The notes beneath the pieces are model-generated. The model did no database searches and was not told where the DNA came from. It worked only from the letters and a program-made list of their open reading frames with translations. The position numbers and the translations under genes are program-made. A stretch of 44,089 nt of DNA from Candidatus Methylomirabilota bacterium. GTDB lineage: Bacteria; Methylomirabilota; Methylomirabilia; Rokubacteriales; CSP1-6. Numbering within the stretch: the stretch's first letter is position 1; the number at the start of each line of letters is the position of its first letter. The stretch lies in NCBI GenBank assembly GCA_035315345.1, contig DATFYA010000129.1, positions 1 to 44,089 of the forward strand. Reading direction: 5' to 3'. Below are positions 7,620-15,087 of the stretch, piece by piece.

Positions 7620-9914
7620 ATGGCCGAGACCAACGGGCACTCCCAGGCGAACGGACACAGCTACGTCGGCACGCGGCAGATCCGTCCGGACGGCGTGGAC
7701 AAGGTGACGGGCCGCGCCCGCTTCGGGGCCGACTTCAACCTGCCCGGCCAGCTCATCGGCCGCGTGCTGCGCAGCCCGTATCCGCACGCCCGCATCGTCG
7801 CGATCGACACCTCGAAGGCGGAGGCGCTGCCCGGGGTGAAGGCGGTCATTACCCGGGACGACTTCGGGGATCAGCCGTCCGAGTTCATCCCGGCCGGCGA
7901 GATGATGATGAACTACAAGGACGTGGTGCGGAACGTCATGGCCCGCGAGAAGGCGCTGTACGAAGGGCACGCGGTGGCCGCGGTGGCCGCGACCAGCGCG
8001 GCCATCGCCCGGCGCGCGCTCAAGCTCATCGACGTGAAGTACGAGGTGCTGCCCCACGTCATCGACGTGGTCGCCGCCATGCGCCCCGACGCGCCGCTGC
8101 TCCACGACGACCTGTTCACGGTGGGAGTGGAGCCGAAGCCGGAGAAGCCCTCGAACGTGGCCAAGCGCGTCGAGATCAAGGTCGGCGACGTCGAGGCCGG
8201 CTTCAAGAAGGCCGACCTCGTGGTGGAGCGCGAGTTCAAGACCGCTCCGGTGCACCAGGGCTACATCGAGCCGCACGCCGCGCTGGCCAGCGCGTCCGAG
8301 GACGGCTCGGTCGAGCTGTGGACGACGACGCAAGGGCACTTCATCGTGCGCGCCCACTGCGCGCGCCTGCTCGGGCTCGACATCGGCAAGGTGCGGGTGA
8401 CCGCCACCGAGATCGGCGGCGGCTTCGGGGGCAAGACCGTGGTGTACCTCGAGCCCCTCGCCATCGCCCTGTCCCGCAAGGCCAAGCGGGCGGTGAAGAT
8501 GGTGATGTCGCGCGAAGAAGTGTTCAAGGCCTCGGGCCCGACTTCTGGAGCCACCGTGCGCGTGAAGATGGGGTCAACCCGCGATGGCAAGTTCGTGGCC
8601 GGGTTCGCCGAGCTGAAGTACCAGGCCGGCGCGTTCCAGGGCTCGCCGGTGCAGCCCGGCACCATGTGCGCCTACGCGCCCTACGATATCGAGAACGTGC
8701 ACGTGATCGGCTACGACGTGGTCTCGAACCGGCCGAAGGTGGCGGCCTACCGGGCCCCCGGCGCGCCGATCTCCGAGTACGCGGTCGAGAGCGTGGTGGA
8801 CGAGATCGCCAAGAAGCTCGAGCTCGATCCCATCGAGCTGCGCATGATGAACGCGGCCCGCGAGGGCACCAAGGCCGCCTACGGGCCCAAGTTCGGGCCG
8901 ATCGGCCTCGAGGAGACGCTGAACTCGATCAAGAAGACCGAGCACTGGAACACTCCGCTGCGGAAGTGGCAGGGCCGCGGGGTGGCCTCGGGATTCTGGT
9001 TCAACATCGGCGGCGAGACCTCGGTGTCGCTGACCGTGAACGAGGACGGCACGATCTCGCTGATGGCCGGCACCCCCGACATCGGCGGCCTGCGCGCGGC
9101 GCTCACCTCGGTGGCCGCCGACGAGCTGGGCGTGCCCTACGACAAGGTGCGCCCGATCATCGGCGACACCGGCTCGCTGTCCTTCAACTTCCTCACCGGC
9201 GGCAGCCGCTCCGCGTTCTCGGGCTCGATGGCCATCGTGGAGGCGGCCCGGCAGATCAAGAACGATCTGATCGCGCGGGCGTGCAAGCTGTGGGAGGCCA
9301 AGCCCGACCAGGTCGAGTGGAAGGACGGCGCGGTGCGGCCGCTCGGCGCGCTCGCCGAGAAGGTCAAGCCGATGACCATCGCCGACTTCGCCAAGGTCTC
9401 CGGCAAGACCGGCGGTCCCATCGGGGGCGTGGGCCGCATCAATGCCCAGGGCGCCGGCCCGAGCTTCGGCACGCACCTGGTGGATCTCGAGGTGGACCCG
9501 GAGACCGGCCGGGCCACCATCCTGCGCTACACCGTCGCCCAGGACGCGGGCCGGGCGCTGCATCCGGCCTACGTCGAGGGGCAGTACCAGGGCGGGGCGG
9601 TGCAGGGCATCGGCTGGGCGCTGAACGAGGAGTACATCTACGGCGAGGACGGCAAGCTGCAGAACGCGGGCTTCCTCGACTACCGCATGCCGGTGGCCTC
9701 CGACGTGCCGATGATCGACACGGTGCTGGTGGAGGTCGGCAACCCCAAGCATCCCTACGGGGTGCGTGGGGTGGGAGAAACGCCAATCGTCCCGCCGCTG
9801 GCCGCCATCGCCAACGCGATGGAGAACGCCACCGGCATCCGCTTCACCGAGCTGCCGATGTCGCCGCCCAAGGTGCTCAAGGCGCTCAAGGACAAGGGCC
9901 TGAACAAGGCCTGA
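7620..9914 (+). CDS. Molybdenum hydroxylase large subunit (xanthine dehydrogenase/CoxL family)
   Basis: A 764-residue molybdopterin cytosine dinucleotide-binding subunit. It contains GGGFGGK at about 266-272, the substrate loop AYRAPGAP from residue 376, and the C-terminal GVRGVGE whose Glu (about 720) is the catalytic base in this family. The substrate loop is neither the AYRCSFR of form I CO dehydrogenase nor the AYRGAGR common in form II, so CO oxidation should not be assumed; the substrate is more likely a heterocycle or aldehyde. Together with the two preceding genes it encodes the full three-subunit enzyme. A MoaD-like gene follows 10 bases later. Confidence 0.92.
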   Translation: MAETNGHSQANGHSYVGTRQIRPDGVDKVTGRARFGADFNLPGQLIGRVLRSPYPHARIVAIDTSKAEALPGVKAVITRDDFGDQPSEFIPAGEMMMNYKDVVRNVMAREKALYEGHAVAAVAATSAAIARRALKLIDVKYEVLPHVIDVVAAMRPDAPLLHDDLFTVGVEPKPEKPSNVAKRVEIKVGDVEAGFKKADLVVEREFKTAPVHQGYIEPHAALASASEDGSVELWTTTQGHFIVRAHCARLLGLDIGKVRVTATEIGGGFGGKTVVYLEPLAIALSRKAKRAVKMVMSREEVFKASGPTSGATVRVKMGSTRDGKFVAGFAELKYQAGAFQGSPVQPGTMCAYAPYDIENVHVIGYDVVSNRPKVAAYRAPGAPISEYAVESVVDEIAKKLELDPIELRMMNAAREGTKAAYGPKFGPIGLEETLNSIKKTEHWNTPLRKWQGRGVASGFWFNIGGETSVSLTVNEDGTISLMAGTPDIGGLRAALTSVAADELGVPYDKVRPIIGDTGSLSFNFLTGGSRSAFSGSMAIVEAARQIKNDLIARACKLWEAKPDQVEWKDGAVRPLGALAEKVKPMTIADFAKVSGKTGGPIGGVGRINAQGAGPSFGTHLVDLEVDPETGRATILRYTVAQDAGRALHPAYVEGQYQGGAVQGIGWALNEEYIYGEDGKLQNAGFLDYRMPVASDVPMIDTVLVEVGNPKHPYGVRGVGETPIVPPLAAIANAMENATGIRFTELPMSPPKVLKALKDKGLNKA

Positions 9915-9924
9915 TCGTGCACGC

Positions 9925-10224
9925 ATGGCGCGAGTGGTGCTGGTCGGCAACCTCGCGCAGGTGACGGGCGGCGTCGCCGAGTTCGATCTCTCGGCGACGT
10001 CCGTCCAGCAGCTCTTCCGGCAGCTCACCGCGCTGCACCCGGCGCTCGAGCGGCATCTCGAGACCGGCGTCGCGGTCGCCATCGACGGCCAGATCTACCA
10101 GGACGCCCTCTTCGCGCCGATCCACGACGACAGCGAAGTCTTCCTCCTCCCCCAGATCGCCGGCGGGGGGCCGGGGGCCGACCGCGGACCAACGGCTGCC
10201 CGCGGCCGAAGCCTTGCGAGGTGA
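9925..10224 (+). CDS. MoaD/ThiS-like ubiquitin-fold protein with a C-terminal extension
   Basis: A 99-residue beta-grasp protein resembling MoaD, the sulfur carrier in molybdopterin synthesis. The core (VVLVGNLAQV...VFLLPQIAGG) ends in the expected Gly-Gly at residues 80-81. In MoaD the second Gly is the chain terminus and carries the thiocarboxylate; here 18 more residues follow (GPGADRGPTAARGRSLAR). Neither +1 nor -1 frames through the adjacent G6 run bring a stop right after the Gly pair, so the tail is not an obvious sequencing error. Either the tail is removed by a protease or the protein is not a sulfur carrier. The location after the molybdenum hydroxylase genes supports a cofactor or chaperone role. 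Confidence 0.7.
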   Translation: MARVVLVGNLAQVTGGVAEFDLSATSVQQLFRQLTALHPALERHLETGVAVAIDGQIYQDALFAPIHDDSEVFLLPQIAGGGPGADRGPTAARGRSLAR

Positions 10225-10302
10225 GCCAACGGCGAGCCGAGCGCATTGAAAAGAGAAGTCACCGTGTCAGCCGGAAGGAGACCCGTCTCCTCCAGCGCCC
10301 AG

Positions 10303-10329
10303 AAATGTCGTAATGCAAGACCTGACCCC
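10303..10329 (-). repeat. Single copy of a 27-base dispersed repeat unit
   Basis: The complement reads GGGGTCAGGTCTTGCATTAC followed by GACATTT. It is identical to the arms at 22146 and 22207 and to the copy at 18633. It occurs here as a single arm in the leader of the AhpD-like gene, ending 25 bases before its ATG. It may be half of a former inverted pair. Confidence 0.9.
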
Positions 10330-10354
10330 AGGTGAGGCACCCAGGAGGAAAGCG

Positions 10355-10864
10355 ATGGCGAGGATGCAGCCGCTCGGGATGAACGAGGTGGACGTCGAGA
10401 TCCGGCACCTGTGCGAGGAGTCGGAGCGGCAGATCGGCACGTCGGCGAGCACGCGCACCTATGCGCGGAATCCCGCGGTGGTGAAGGCGCTCGCCGCCTT
10501 CCGGGGCGCGCTGGTGCGCGAGGGCACGATCGACCCGGTCATCCGCGAGTTGGTGCGGATCAAGATCGCGGGGCTCAACGCCTGTCGCTACTGACTGAAG
10601 GCCCGCTATGCCGGGGCCCGGCATGCTGGCGCGACCGAGGAGAAGATCGCCGCGATCGAGGACGACACCTCCGAGCTATTGACTCCACGCGAGCGCGCGG
10701 CGGTGCGGTTCGCGGAGAAGCTGGCCGTCGATCACCGGAAGGTCGACGACGCGCTCTGGGCCGAGGTGCGCGCCCAGTTCTCGGAGGCCGAGGTGATCGA
10801 GCTGGTCGCGCACACCACGCTCTACATCGGCTTCGGCCGGTTCAACGAGATCGTCGGCATCTAG
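10355..10864 (+). CDS. AhpD/carboxymuconolactone decarboxylase-family protein, probable selenoprotein (TGA read as Sec at codon 80)
   Basis: The frame starts at ATG 10355, preceded by AGGAGGAAAG, and runs 170 codons to TAG if the TGA at 10592-10594 is read through. The product is a CMD/AhpD-fold protein. The redox motif of the family is N-x-C-x-x-C; here it reads NACRY then the TGA, so the stop falls exactly on the second (C-terminal) Cys of CxxC (residues 77 and 80). Downstream homology continues in the same frame through LKARYAGARHAG, LTPRERAAVRFAEKL, FSEAEVIELV and FGRFNEIVG to a normal C-terminus, with no other lesion. A hairpin fitting the bacterial SECIS pattern follows the TGA. AhpD-like selenoproteins are known from metagenome surveys (from memory). 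Likely a peroxide or organic-substrate thiol/selenol reductase. The alternative is a nonsense-mutated gene. Confidence 0.8.
10601..10630 (+). promoter_or_regulatory. SECIS-like stem-loop downstream of the in-frame TGA
   Basis: An upper stem ATGCCGG/CCGGCAT (608-614 with 618-624) closes a three-base loop GGC. Below it a bulged T at 607 is followed by GC/GC and GCC/GGC pairs with one mismatch. The loop begins 20 nt after the TGA and has G in its first two positions, matching the general bSECIS rules (apical loop roughly 16-37 nt from UGA, G at the start of the loop). The stem lies entirely within coding sequence, as bacterial SECIS elements do. Confidence 0.65.
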
Positions 10865-10867
10865 AGC

Positions 10868-10951
10868 GGGGTCAGGTCTTACATTCCGACATTTTTGACC
10901 TGATCGCCCGGGCGATGCGCGCGGAAATGTCGGAATGTAAGACCTGACCCC
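10868..10951. repeat. Palindromic element: inverted pair of the 27-base repeat (variant)
   Basis: Arms 10868-10894 and 10925-10951 are perfect reverse complements. They differ from the other copies at two positions (TTACATTCC instead of TTGCATTAC), and both arms carry the matching change. The 30-base centre contains a second perfect palindrome, ATCGCCCGGGCGAT at 10903-10916. The element starts 4 bases after the AhpD-like stop and its last base directly precedes the ATG of the phosphodiesterase gene. Confidence 0.92.
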
Positions 10952-12463
10952 ATGCTCGTCATCGTCTTCGTGGTCGACGGGCTCCGCCCCGACTCCATCA
11001 CCCGCGCGGAGACGCCCACCCTCTTCCGCCTGCGCGCGGAGGGGGTAAGCTTCGCGAGCAGTCACGCCGTCTTCCCCACCGTCACCCGCGTCAACGCGGC
11101 CGCGCTCTCGACCGGCACCCAGCCCGGGAGCAACGGGCTGCTCGGCAATCAGCTCTACGTCCCCGCGATCGACCGTGGCCGTGCGCTCGACAGCGGCAAC
11201 CACCGCAACCTGCTCGACCTCGAGCGGGTCAGCGGCGGCCGCCTGCTGCTGGCCCCCACGCTGGCCGAGCGCCTCCACGGGCTCGGGCTGCGGCTGGCCG
11301 GGGTCAGCTCGGGCTCGACGGGCAGCGCCTTCCTGCTGAACCCGCGGGCCCCGGCGGGCATCGGTGTCCTGGTCAACGGTTACTTCGATCCCGGCAAGAC
11401 GGTGGCCTATCCCGCCGAGGTCAGCGAGGCGATCCTGTCGCGGTTCGGCGCCGCTCCGGTGAAGACGGCCGGCGCGGCGCGCTACGACGCCTCGGTGTCC
11501 TGGACCGAGCGGGTACTGCGCGAGTACGTGCTGCCGGACCTGCGGCCGGACGTGGTGATCAACTGGCTCACCGAGCCGGATCACAGCCAGCACCACGGCG
11601 GCGTGGGCTCGCCGGCCTCGCGCGAGGCCCTGCGCCACGACGACACCGAGATCGCGTCCGTGCTCGCGAGCCTGGACGCCCTCGGGCTCGCCGGGCGCGT
11701 CGCGGTGCTGGTGGCCTCGGACCACGGCTTCAGCACGAACACGGGCGGGGTCGACGTGGCGGCCGCGCTCGTGGCGGCCGGGCTCAAGGCGGCGCCCGAC
11801 TCTCCGGACGTGGTGCTGGCCAGCAGCGGGCAGGCGGTGGCACTCCATGTCGAGGGACGCGATCCGGAGCGCATCGCGCGCATCGCGCGGCTCGTCCAGG
11901 CGCAGGACTGGGGCGGAGTGATGTTCACGGCGGCGAAGACGCCCGGCGACGCGCTGGGCGCGGCGGAGGGCACGTTCTCCCTCGATCTGATCCACGCCGC
12001 CAATCCCGAGCGGGCGTGCGACCTGCTGCTGACGTTTCCCTGGACCTCGCGCCCGAACGCGTTCGGCATCCGGGGCAGCGACCTGGCCTGCGTGAGCGGC
12101 GGCGCGCGCCTCTACGCGAGCGATCACGGCAGCATGAGCCCGTGGAACGTGCGCAACACGCTCTTCGGCTGGGGGGCCGGGTTCAAGCGCGAGACGACGA
12201 TGCGCGCGGCGGCGGGCAACGCCGACGTGGCGCCGACCATCCTCGCGCTGCTGGGGCACGATCCGGACCGAGCAGGCCGCGCCGCGGGCGTGACGCTGGA
12301 CGGCCGGGTGCTGGCCGAGGCGCTCGAGGCGGGACCCGATCAGGAGCAGGTTCTCGAGGAGACGCGGGTTCACATGGCCCGGGTCCATGGGTACCGGGCC
12401 GCCATCCAGGTGACCGAGGTCGAGGGGCGCCGCTACATCGACAAGAGCTGGCGGGTGTCGTGA
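10952..12463 (+). CDS. Alkaline phosphatase superfamily protein (type I phosphodiesterase/nucleotide pyrophosphatase)
   Basis: A 503-residue metal-dependent phosphodiesterase-like protein. Metal and catalytic residues are in place: Asp in VFVVDGLRPDS near the N-terminus, the Thr nucleophile in PTVTRVNAAALSTGTQPGSNG, Asp and His in LTEPDHSQHHGG, Asp-His in ASDHGFSTN and a late His in YASDHGSMSPWN. No signal peptide is visible, so it is probably cytoplasmic. The ATG is flush against the end of a palindromic repeat and has no Shine-Dalgarno, so initiation or expression may depend on that element. A 17-bp hairpin follows the gene. Substrate unknown. Confidence 0.88.
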   Translation: MLVIVFVVDGLRPDSITRAETPTLFRLRAEGVSFASSHAVFPTVTRVNAAALSTGTQPGSNGLLGNQLYVPAIDRGRALDSGNHRNLLDLERVSGGRLLLAPTLAERLHGLGLRLAGVSSGSTGSAFLLNPRAPAGIGVLVNGYFDPGKTVAYPAEVSEAILSRFGAAPVKTAGAARYDASVSWTERVLREYVLPDLRPDVVINWLTEPDHSQHHGGVGSPASREALRHDDTEIASVLASLDALGLAGRVAVLVASDHGFSTNTGGVDVAAALVAAGLKAAPDSPDVVLASSGQAVALHVEGRDPERIARIARLVQAQDWGGVMFTAAKTPGDALGAAEGTFSLDLIHAANPERACDLLLTFPWTSRPNAFGIRGSDLACVSGGARLYASDHGSMSPWNVRNTLFGWGAGFKRETTMRAAAGNADVAPTILALLGHDPDRAGRAAGVTLDGRVLAEALEAGPDQEQVLEETRVHMARVHGYRAAIQVTEVEGRRYIDKSWRVS

Positions 12464-12493
12464 CGCCGCGTCGCTCGCCATCGCAGGTGGTGC

Positions 12494-12536
12494 CGCGCCG
12501 GTAGCCTTCCCCCGGTGCCGGAAGGCTACCGGCGCG
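12494..12536. terminator. 17-bp perfect hairpin between convergent genes
   Basis: CGCGCCGGTAGCCTTCC (12494-12510) pairs perfectly with 12520-12536 around a nine-base loop. It lies between the convergent phosphodiesterase (ends 12463) and small membrane protein (ends 12564) genes. No T-run follows on either strand, so it could be a bidirectional, U-tract-less terminator or an mRNA-stabilising structure. Confidence 0.7.
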
Positions 12537-12563
12537 CGTTACGTCGGACGCCGGGTCGACGCC

Positions 12564-12956
12564 TCAGACGCGGGTGTGGGTGTGCGGGATCTCGTCGCGC
12601 CGGCGGCTCATCGCCACCATGGCGAACACGATCACGATCAGGATCGCCGCGCCCAGGATCATCGCGACCGTGGGATCGACGCCAAGGAACTTGCCGGGCT
12701 CACGCTCGACGATGCGCTCGGTCTTCTCGGTGCGCGTCTCGGTCTGCGTGCTCGGCGGGGGAGTCTGCTGCAGCTGGGGCGCCGGCGCCGGTGTGGCCGG
12801 CGACGGGGACGGTTGTGCGGTGCTGTTGTCCGTTGCCTTGGAATCCGCCGGCGCCGCCGGTGCGGGTGCGGTCGGCTGCTGTGCGCTGGCCGTCATGGCG
12901 GATCCGCCGATCAAGAGCAGTGTCAGGCATAGGGCCATCGTCCAGATGCGTGTCAT
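12564..12956 (-). CDS. Small membrane-anchored protein with Ala/Pro-rich linker
   Basis: A 130-residue protein of unknown function. Residues 1-26 form a signal peptide (LCLTLLLIGGSAMTASAQ). A low-complexity segment rich in Pro, Ala, Thr and Gln follows (about 27-75), then a charged patch (TRTEKTERIVEREPGKF), a transmembrane helix (about 96-116, VAMILGAAILIVIVFAMVAM) and a short tail with three Arg and two His. It is therefore probably exported and anchored by its C-terminal helix. The Shine-Dalgarno AAGGAGGAG is strong but lies in the 3' arm of a 19-bp perfect hairpin, which suggests translational control. Confidence 0.75.
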   Translation of the reverse strand: MTRIWTMALCLTLLLIGGSAMTASAQQPTAPAPAAPADSKATDNSTAQPSPSPATPAPAPQLQQTPPPSTQTETRTEKTERIVEREPGKFLGVDPTVAMILGAAILIVIVFAMVAMSRRRDEIPHTHTRV

Positions 12957-12964
12957 CGTTCACT

Positions 12965-13007
12965 CCTCCTTGTGATGCGCATGGGCATCATGCGCATCAC
13001 AAGGAGG
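12965..13007 (-). promoter_or_regulatory. 19-bp perfect inverted repeat enclosing the Shine-Dalgarno of the small membrane protein gene
   Basis: CCTCCTTGTGATGCGCATG at 12965-12983 is the exact reverse complement of 12989-13007, with a five-base loop. In the leftward transcript the 3' arm ends in AAGGAGG, the ribosome binding site of the gene starting at 12956, and the 5' arm supplies CCTCCTT, a perfect anti-Shine-Dalgarno. If the RNA folds, the ribosome binding site is hidden. It may also terminate transcription from the gene upstream (13146-14903). Confidence 0.75.
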
Positions 13008-13145
13008 CAATGCCGATGCCACGGCCGGCGCCAATAAGAACGCGCACTTGGATATCCGTCGCTCCCCGCCGGCAGATTTGCCCGAGTAGGGGCTACTCGC
13101 TCACCTCCTCCGACCGCCGGATCGGTGACACTCGGGCCGGTGCGG

Positions 13146-14903
13146 TCACGGCAGGATGCCGATCGCGCGGCCGGGACCGCCGTGATTGTTCTCGTACTTC
13201 GGCGCGAGGAACACGAAGAAGCCGCCGGTGGGCGGCAGAGCGCCGACGCCGGTGAGGAACTCCACGAAGACGGCCTCGCGAGAGGCGGCCGCCCAGTGGG
13301 TCATCGTCGCTTCTTCCCCGTTCACCGAGCCCATGCTGGGCGCGTCGGTGCCGATGCACTTCACGCCCTTGTCCAGGATGTAGTTCACGGTCTCCGGGGT
13401 AGGAGAGGGCCATCCTTCCGAGTGGCCGTTCAGCGGAGCTGCGGTATTCGGGTCCTCGACCCCGCGCTGGAGCTCCCGGAAGTGCGCGTCGGTGTGCCCG
13501 CTCTTGAACAGGATGACCTCGCCGGCCTTGATCGGCCCGTACAGGCGCTCGTGAGCCTGCACGTCTTCCACCCGGATCGCCGGTGAGGCGGGCCAGCTCT
13601 CGCGCCGGGTCGTGCCGATCCGCGCGGTGACGTCGACGACGCGCGCCGGGCCCATGCAGTAGTGCGGCGGAACCTTGTCGGATGTCATGTCGGTCGTCTT
13701 GATCTTGCCGAACTTCGCCTCGTATTTCTGCTGAACGCCCTTGGTCCAGGCATTGTACGAGCCGAAGTCGAATCCCGTCGGTGGCCCGAAGTGAGCCGGG
13801 GGATCCATGTGGGTGCCGGTATGGGCGTCCATCAGATGATTGTTCACCCGGTACGGTCCCATCCACCCCGTGTAGGTGTTCGTGTGGAGCACGCGGTACG
13901 GGTAGACGTAGTTGCCGACGCCGGCGCCCGGCCACCAGACCGGCAGCTCCTGCGCGAGCGTGACCGAGAGGTCGACCACGCGGTGCGCCCGCACCGCCTT
14001 CAGCAGCTCGCCGGCGAGCTTGGTGTCGGTGATCGCCACCGAGCGCGATTCGCCGGTCGGCGATCCGCGATGCTTCGGGGTCAGCGTGATGTAGAGCGAG
14101 CCATTCGGCACGCGGTCGAGCGCCATGAGCCCCTCGGTGTGGACGGCGCCGTACTTGAAGTGGCCGAGGTGGCTCTCGATGGCCAGGGGGTTCTGGAAGC
14201 TCGAGTCGGGGCCCTTGGTGACGTAACGGGGCGGGCCGAACGCGCCCATGCTCGGGCTGTCGATCCCCATGACGCGCACGCCCTTGGAGCCGACGTACTC
14301 CGAGGCGTCGTAGTCCGGCGCGGGCCAGGCCGGCGACTTGCCGTCGAAGGGGGAAACGATGAGTCGGGCGCCCTCGGGCATCGGCTTGTCGTACTTGTCG
14401 TCGTAACCGCTCCAGTAGAGCACCGCGTCGCCCGCCTGCAGCGCGCGGTGCGCGCGCTCCGCGGCCTGCACCATGTCCCGGGTGACGATCGGGCTCTCGC
14501 CGTTCTTGGCCTGATCGAGGATCGTCCGGGCGTCGATCTTGACGACCTCGCCGAGCCACTGCCAGATCGGAACCTTGTCGCAGGTCAGCGTGCCCCAGTA
14601 GCCGGCGTTCGGCAGTCCGCTGTCGGGCGGCGGCACCATGTGCGGCGGGCAGTCCACCTGGTTGGCGGTGTTCTCGTCGACGATGAGCAGGTCCGAGGCC
14701 CAGGGCCCGTCCGGTCCCCACTTGTGGTACGGCACGATGATCGGCTGCTCGTGGCCACCCGGCCACCACTGCACTCGATTGGTGTAGACGGTCGGTGTGA
14801 GATCGACGACGCCGTTGGGCGCCACCGGATCGTAGGCCTCCGCGGCGAATGGGCCGAGCGCCGCGAAGAGACACAGCAGCGTGAGCGCAACGAGGTGAGC
14901 CAT
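13146..14903 (-). CDS. Tandem cyclase-family (kynurenine formamidase-like) exported protein
   Basis: A 585-residue protein with a signal peptide (residues 1-22) and two copies of the PF04199 cyclase fold, about residues 30-290 and 305-580. The second copy has the intact metal motif HTGTHMDPPAH (His361, His365, Asp367, His371). The first copy aligns as NTANQVDCPPH (78-88), with the first two His replaced by Asn and Gln, so it is probably a non-catalytic domain. Family members hydrolyse N-formyl kynurenine, isatin or similar amides. A family member is usually about 220-300 residues, so this is a duplication-fusion. AAGGAGG precedes the ATG by 7 bases. Divergent from aroA. Confidence 0.85.
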   Translation of the reverse strand: MAHLVALTLLCLFAALGPFAAEAYDPVAPNGVVDLTPTVYTNRVQWWPGGHEQPIIVPYHKWGPDGPWASDLLIVDENTANQVDCPPHMVPPPDSGLPNAGYWGTLTCDKVPIWQWLGEVVKIDARTILDQAKNGESPIVTRDMVQAAERAHRALQAGDAVLYWSGYDDKYDKPMPEGARLIVSPFDGKSPAWPAPDYDASEYVGSKGVRVMGIDSPSMGAFGPPRYVTKGPDSSFQNPLAIESHLGHFKYGAVHTEGLMALDRVPNGSLYITLTPKHRGSPTGESRSVAITDTKLAGELLKAVRAHRVVDLSVTLAQELPVWWPGAGVGNYVYPYRVLHTNTYTGWMGPYRVNNHLMDAHTGTHMDPPAHFGPPTGFDFGSYNAWTKGVQQKYEAKFGKIKTTDMTSDKVPPHYCMGPARVVDVTARIGTTRRESWPASPAIRVEDVQAHERLYGPIKAGEVILFKSGHTDAHFRELQRGVEDPNTAAPLNGHSEGWPSPTPETVNYILDKGVKCIGTDAPSMGSVNGEEATMTHWAAASREAVFVEFLTGVGALPPTGGFFVFLAPKYENNHGGPGRAIGILP

Positions 14904-15072
14904 GCGAGCCTCCTTCTTCGGTGACGCGATGCACGACGAGAAAACGACCGCTCCTCTCTGTCGAACAGGAACCGCAGTCCGACCGCGAGGTCAAGCCCCG
15001 GTTCATCGTCGCGCCGTGGGCGCGCCCGACCGCCCGGGCCGGACGCGCTGGCCGGAGATCGCGGCCCGGCGG

Positions 15073-15078
15073 TATGAT
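15073..15078 (+). promoter_or_regulatory. Possible -10 element placing the aroA start at +1 to +5
   Basis: TATGAT in GGTATGATGC lies nine bases before the aroA ATG, and no Shine-Dalgarno is present. A start site at the usual distance from a -10 would fall within about three bases of the ATG, giving a leaderless message. No convincing -35 is seen. Confidence 0.4.
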
Positions 15079-15087
15079 GCGCCCGTC

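Noticed and set aside
7620-9914. Form I CO dehydrogenase (coxL)
   Set aside because: The AYRCSFR active-site motif is missing.
10592-10594. Plain nonsense mutation or sequencing error as the explanation of the TGA
   Set aside because: Not excluded, but a random stop would be unlikely to fall exactly on the redox Cys codon with a SECIS-like hairpin behind it and an otherwise intact frame.
13009-13255. Plus-strand open frame after the mirrored AAGGAGG at 13001
   Set aside because: The Shine-Dalgarno arises from the symmetry of the inverted repeat; the product has no domain and overlaps the end of the cyclase-family gene.
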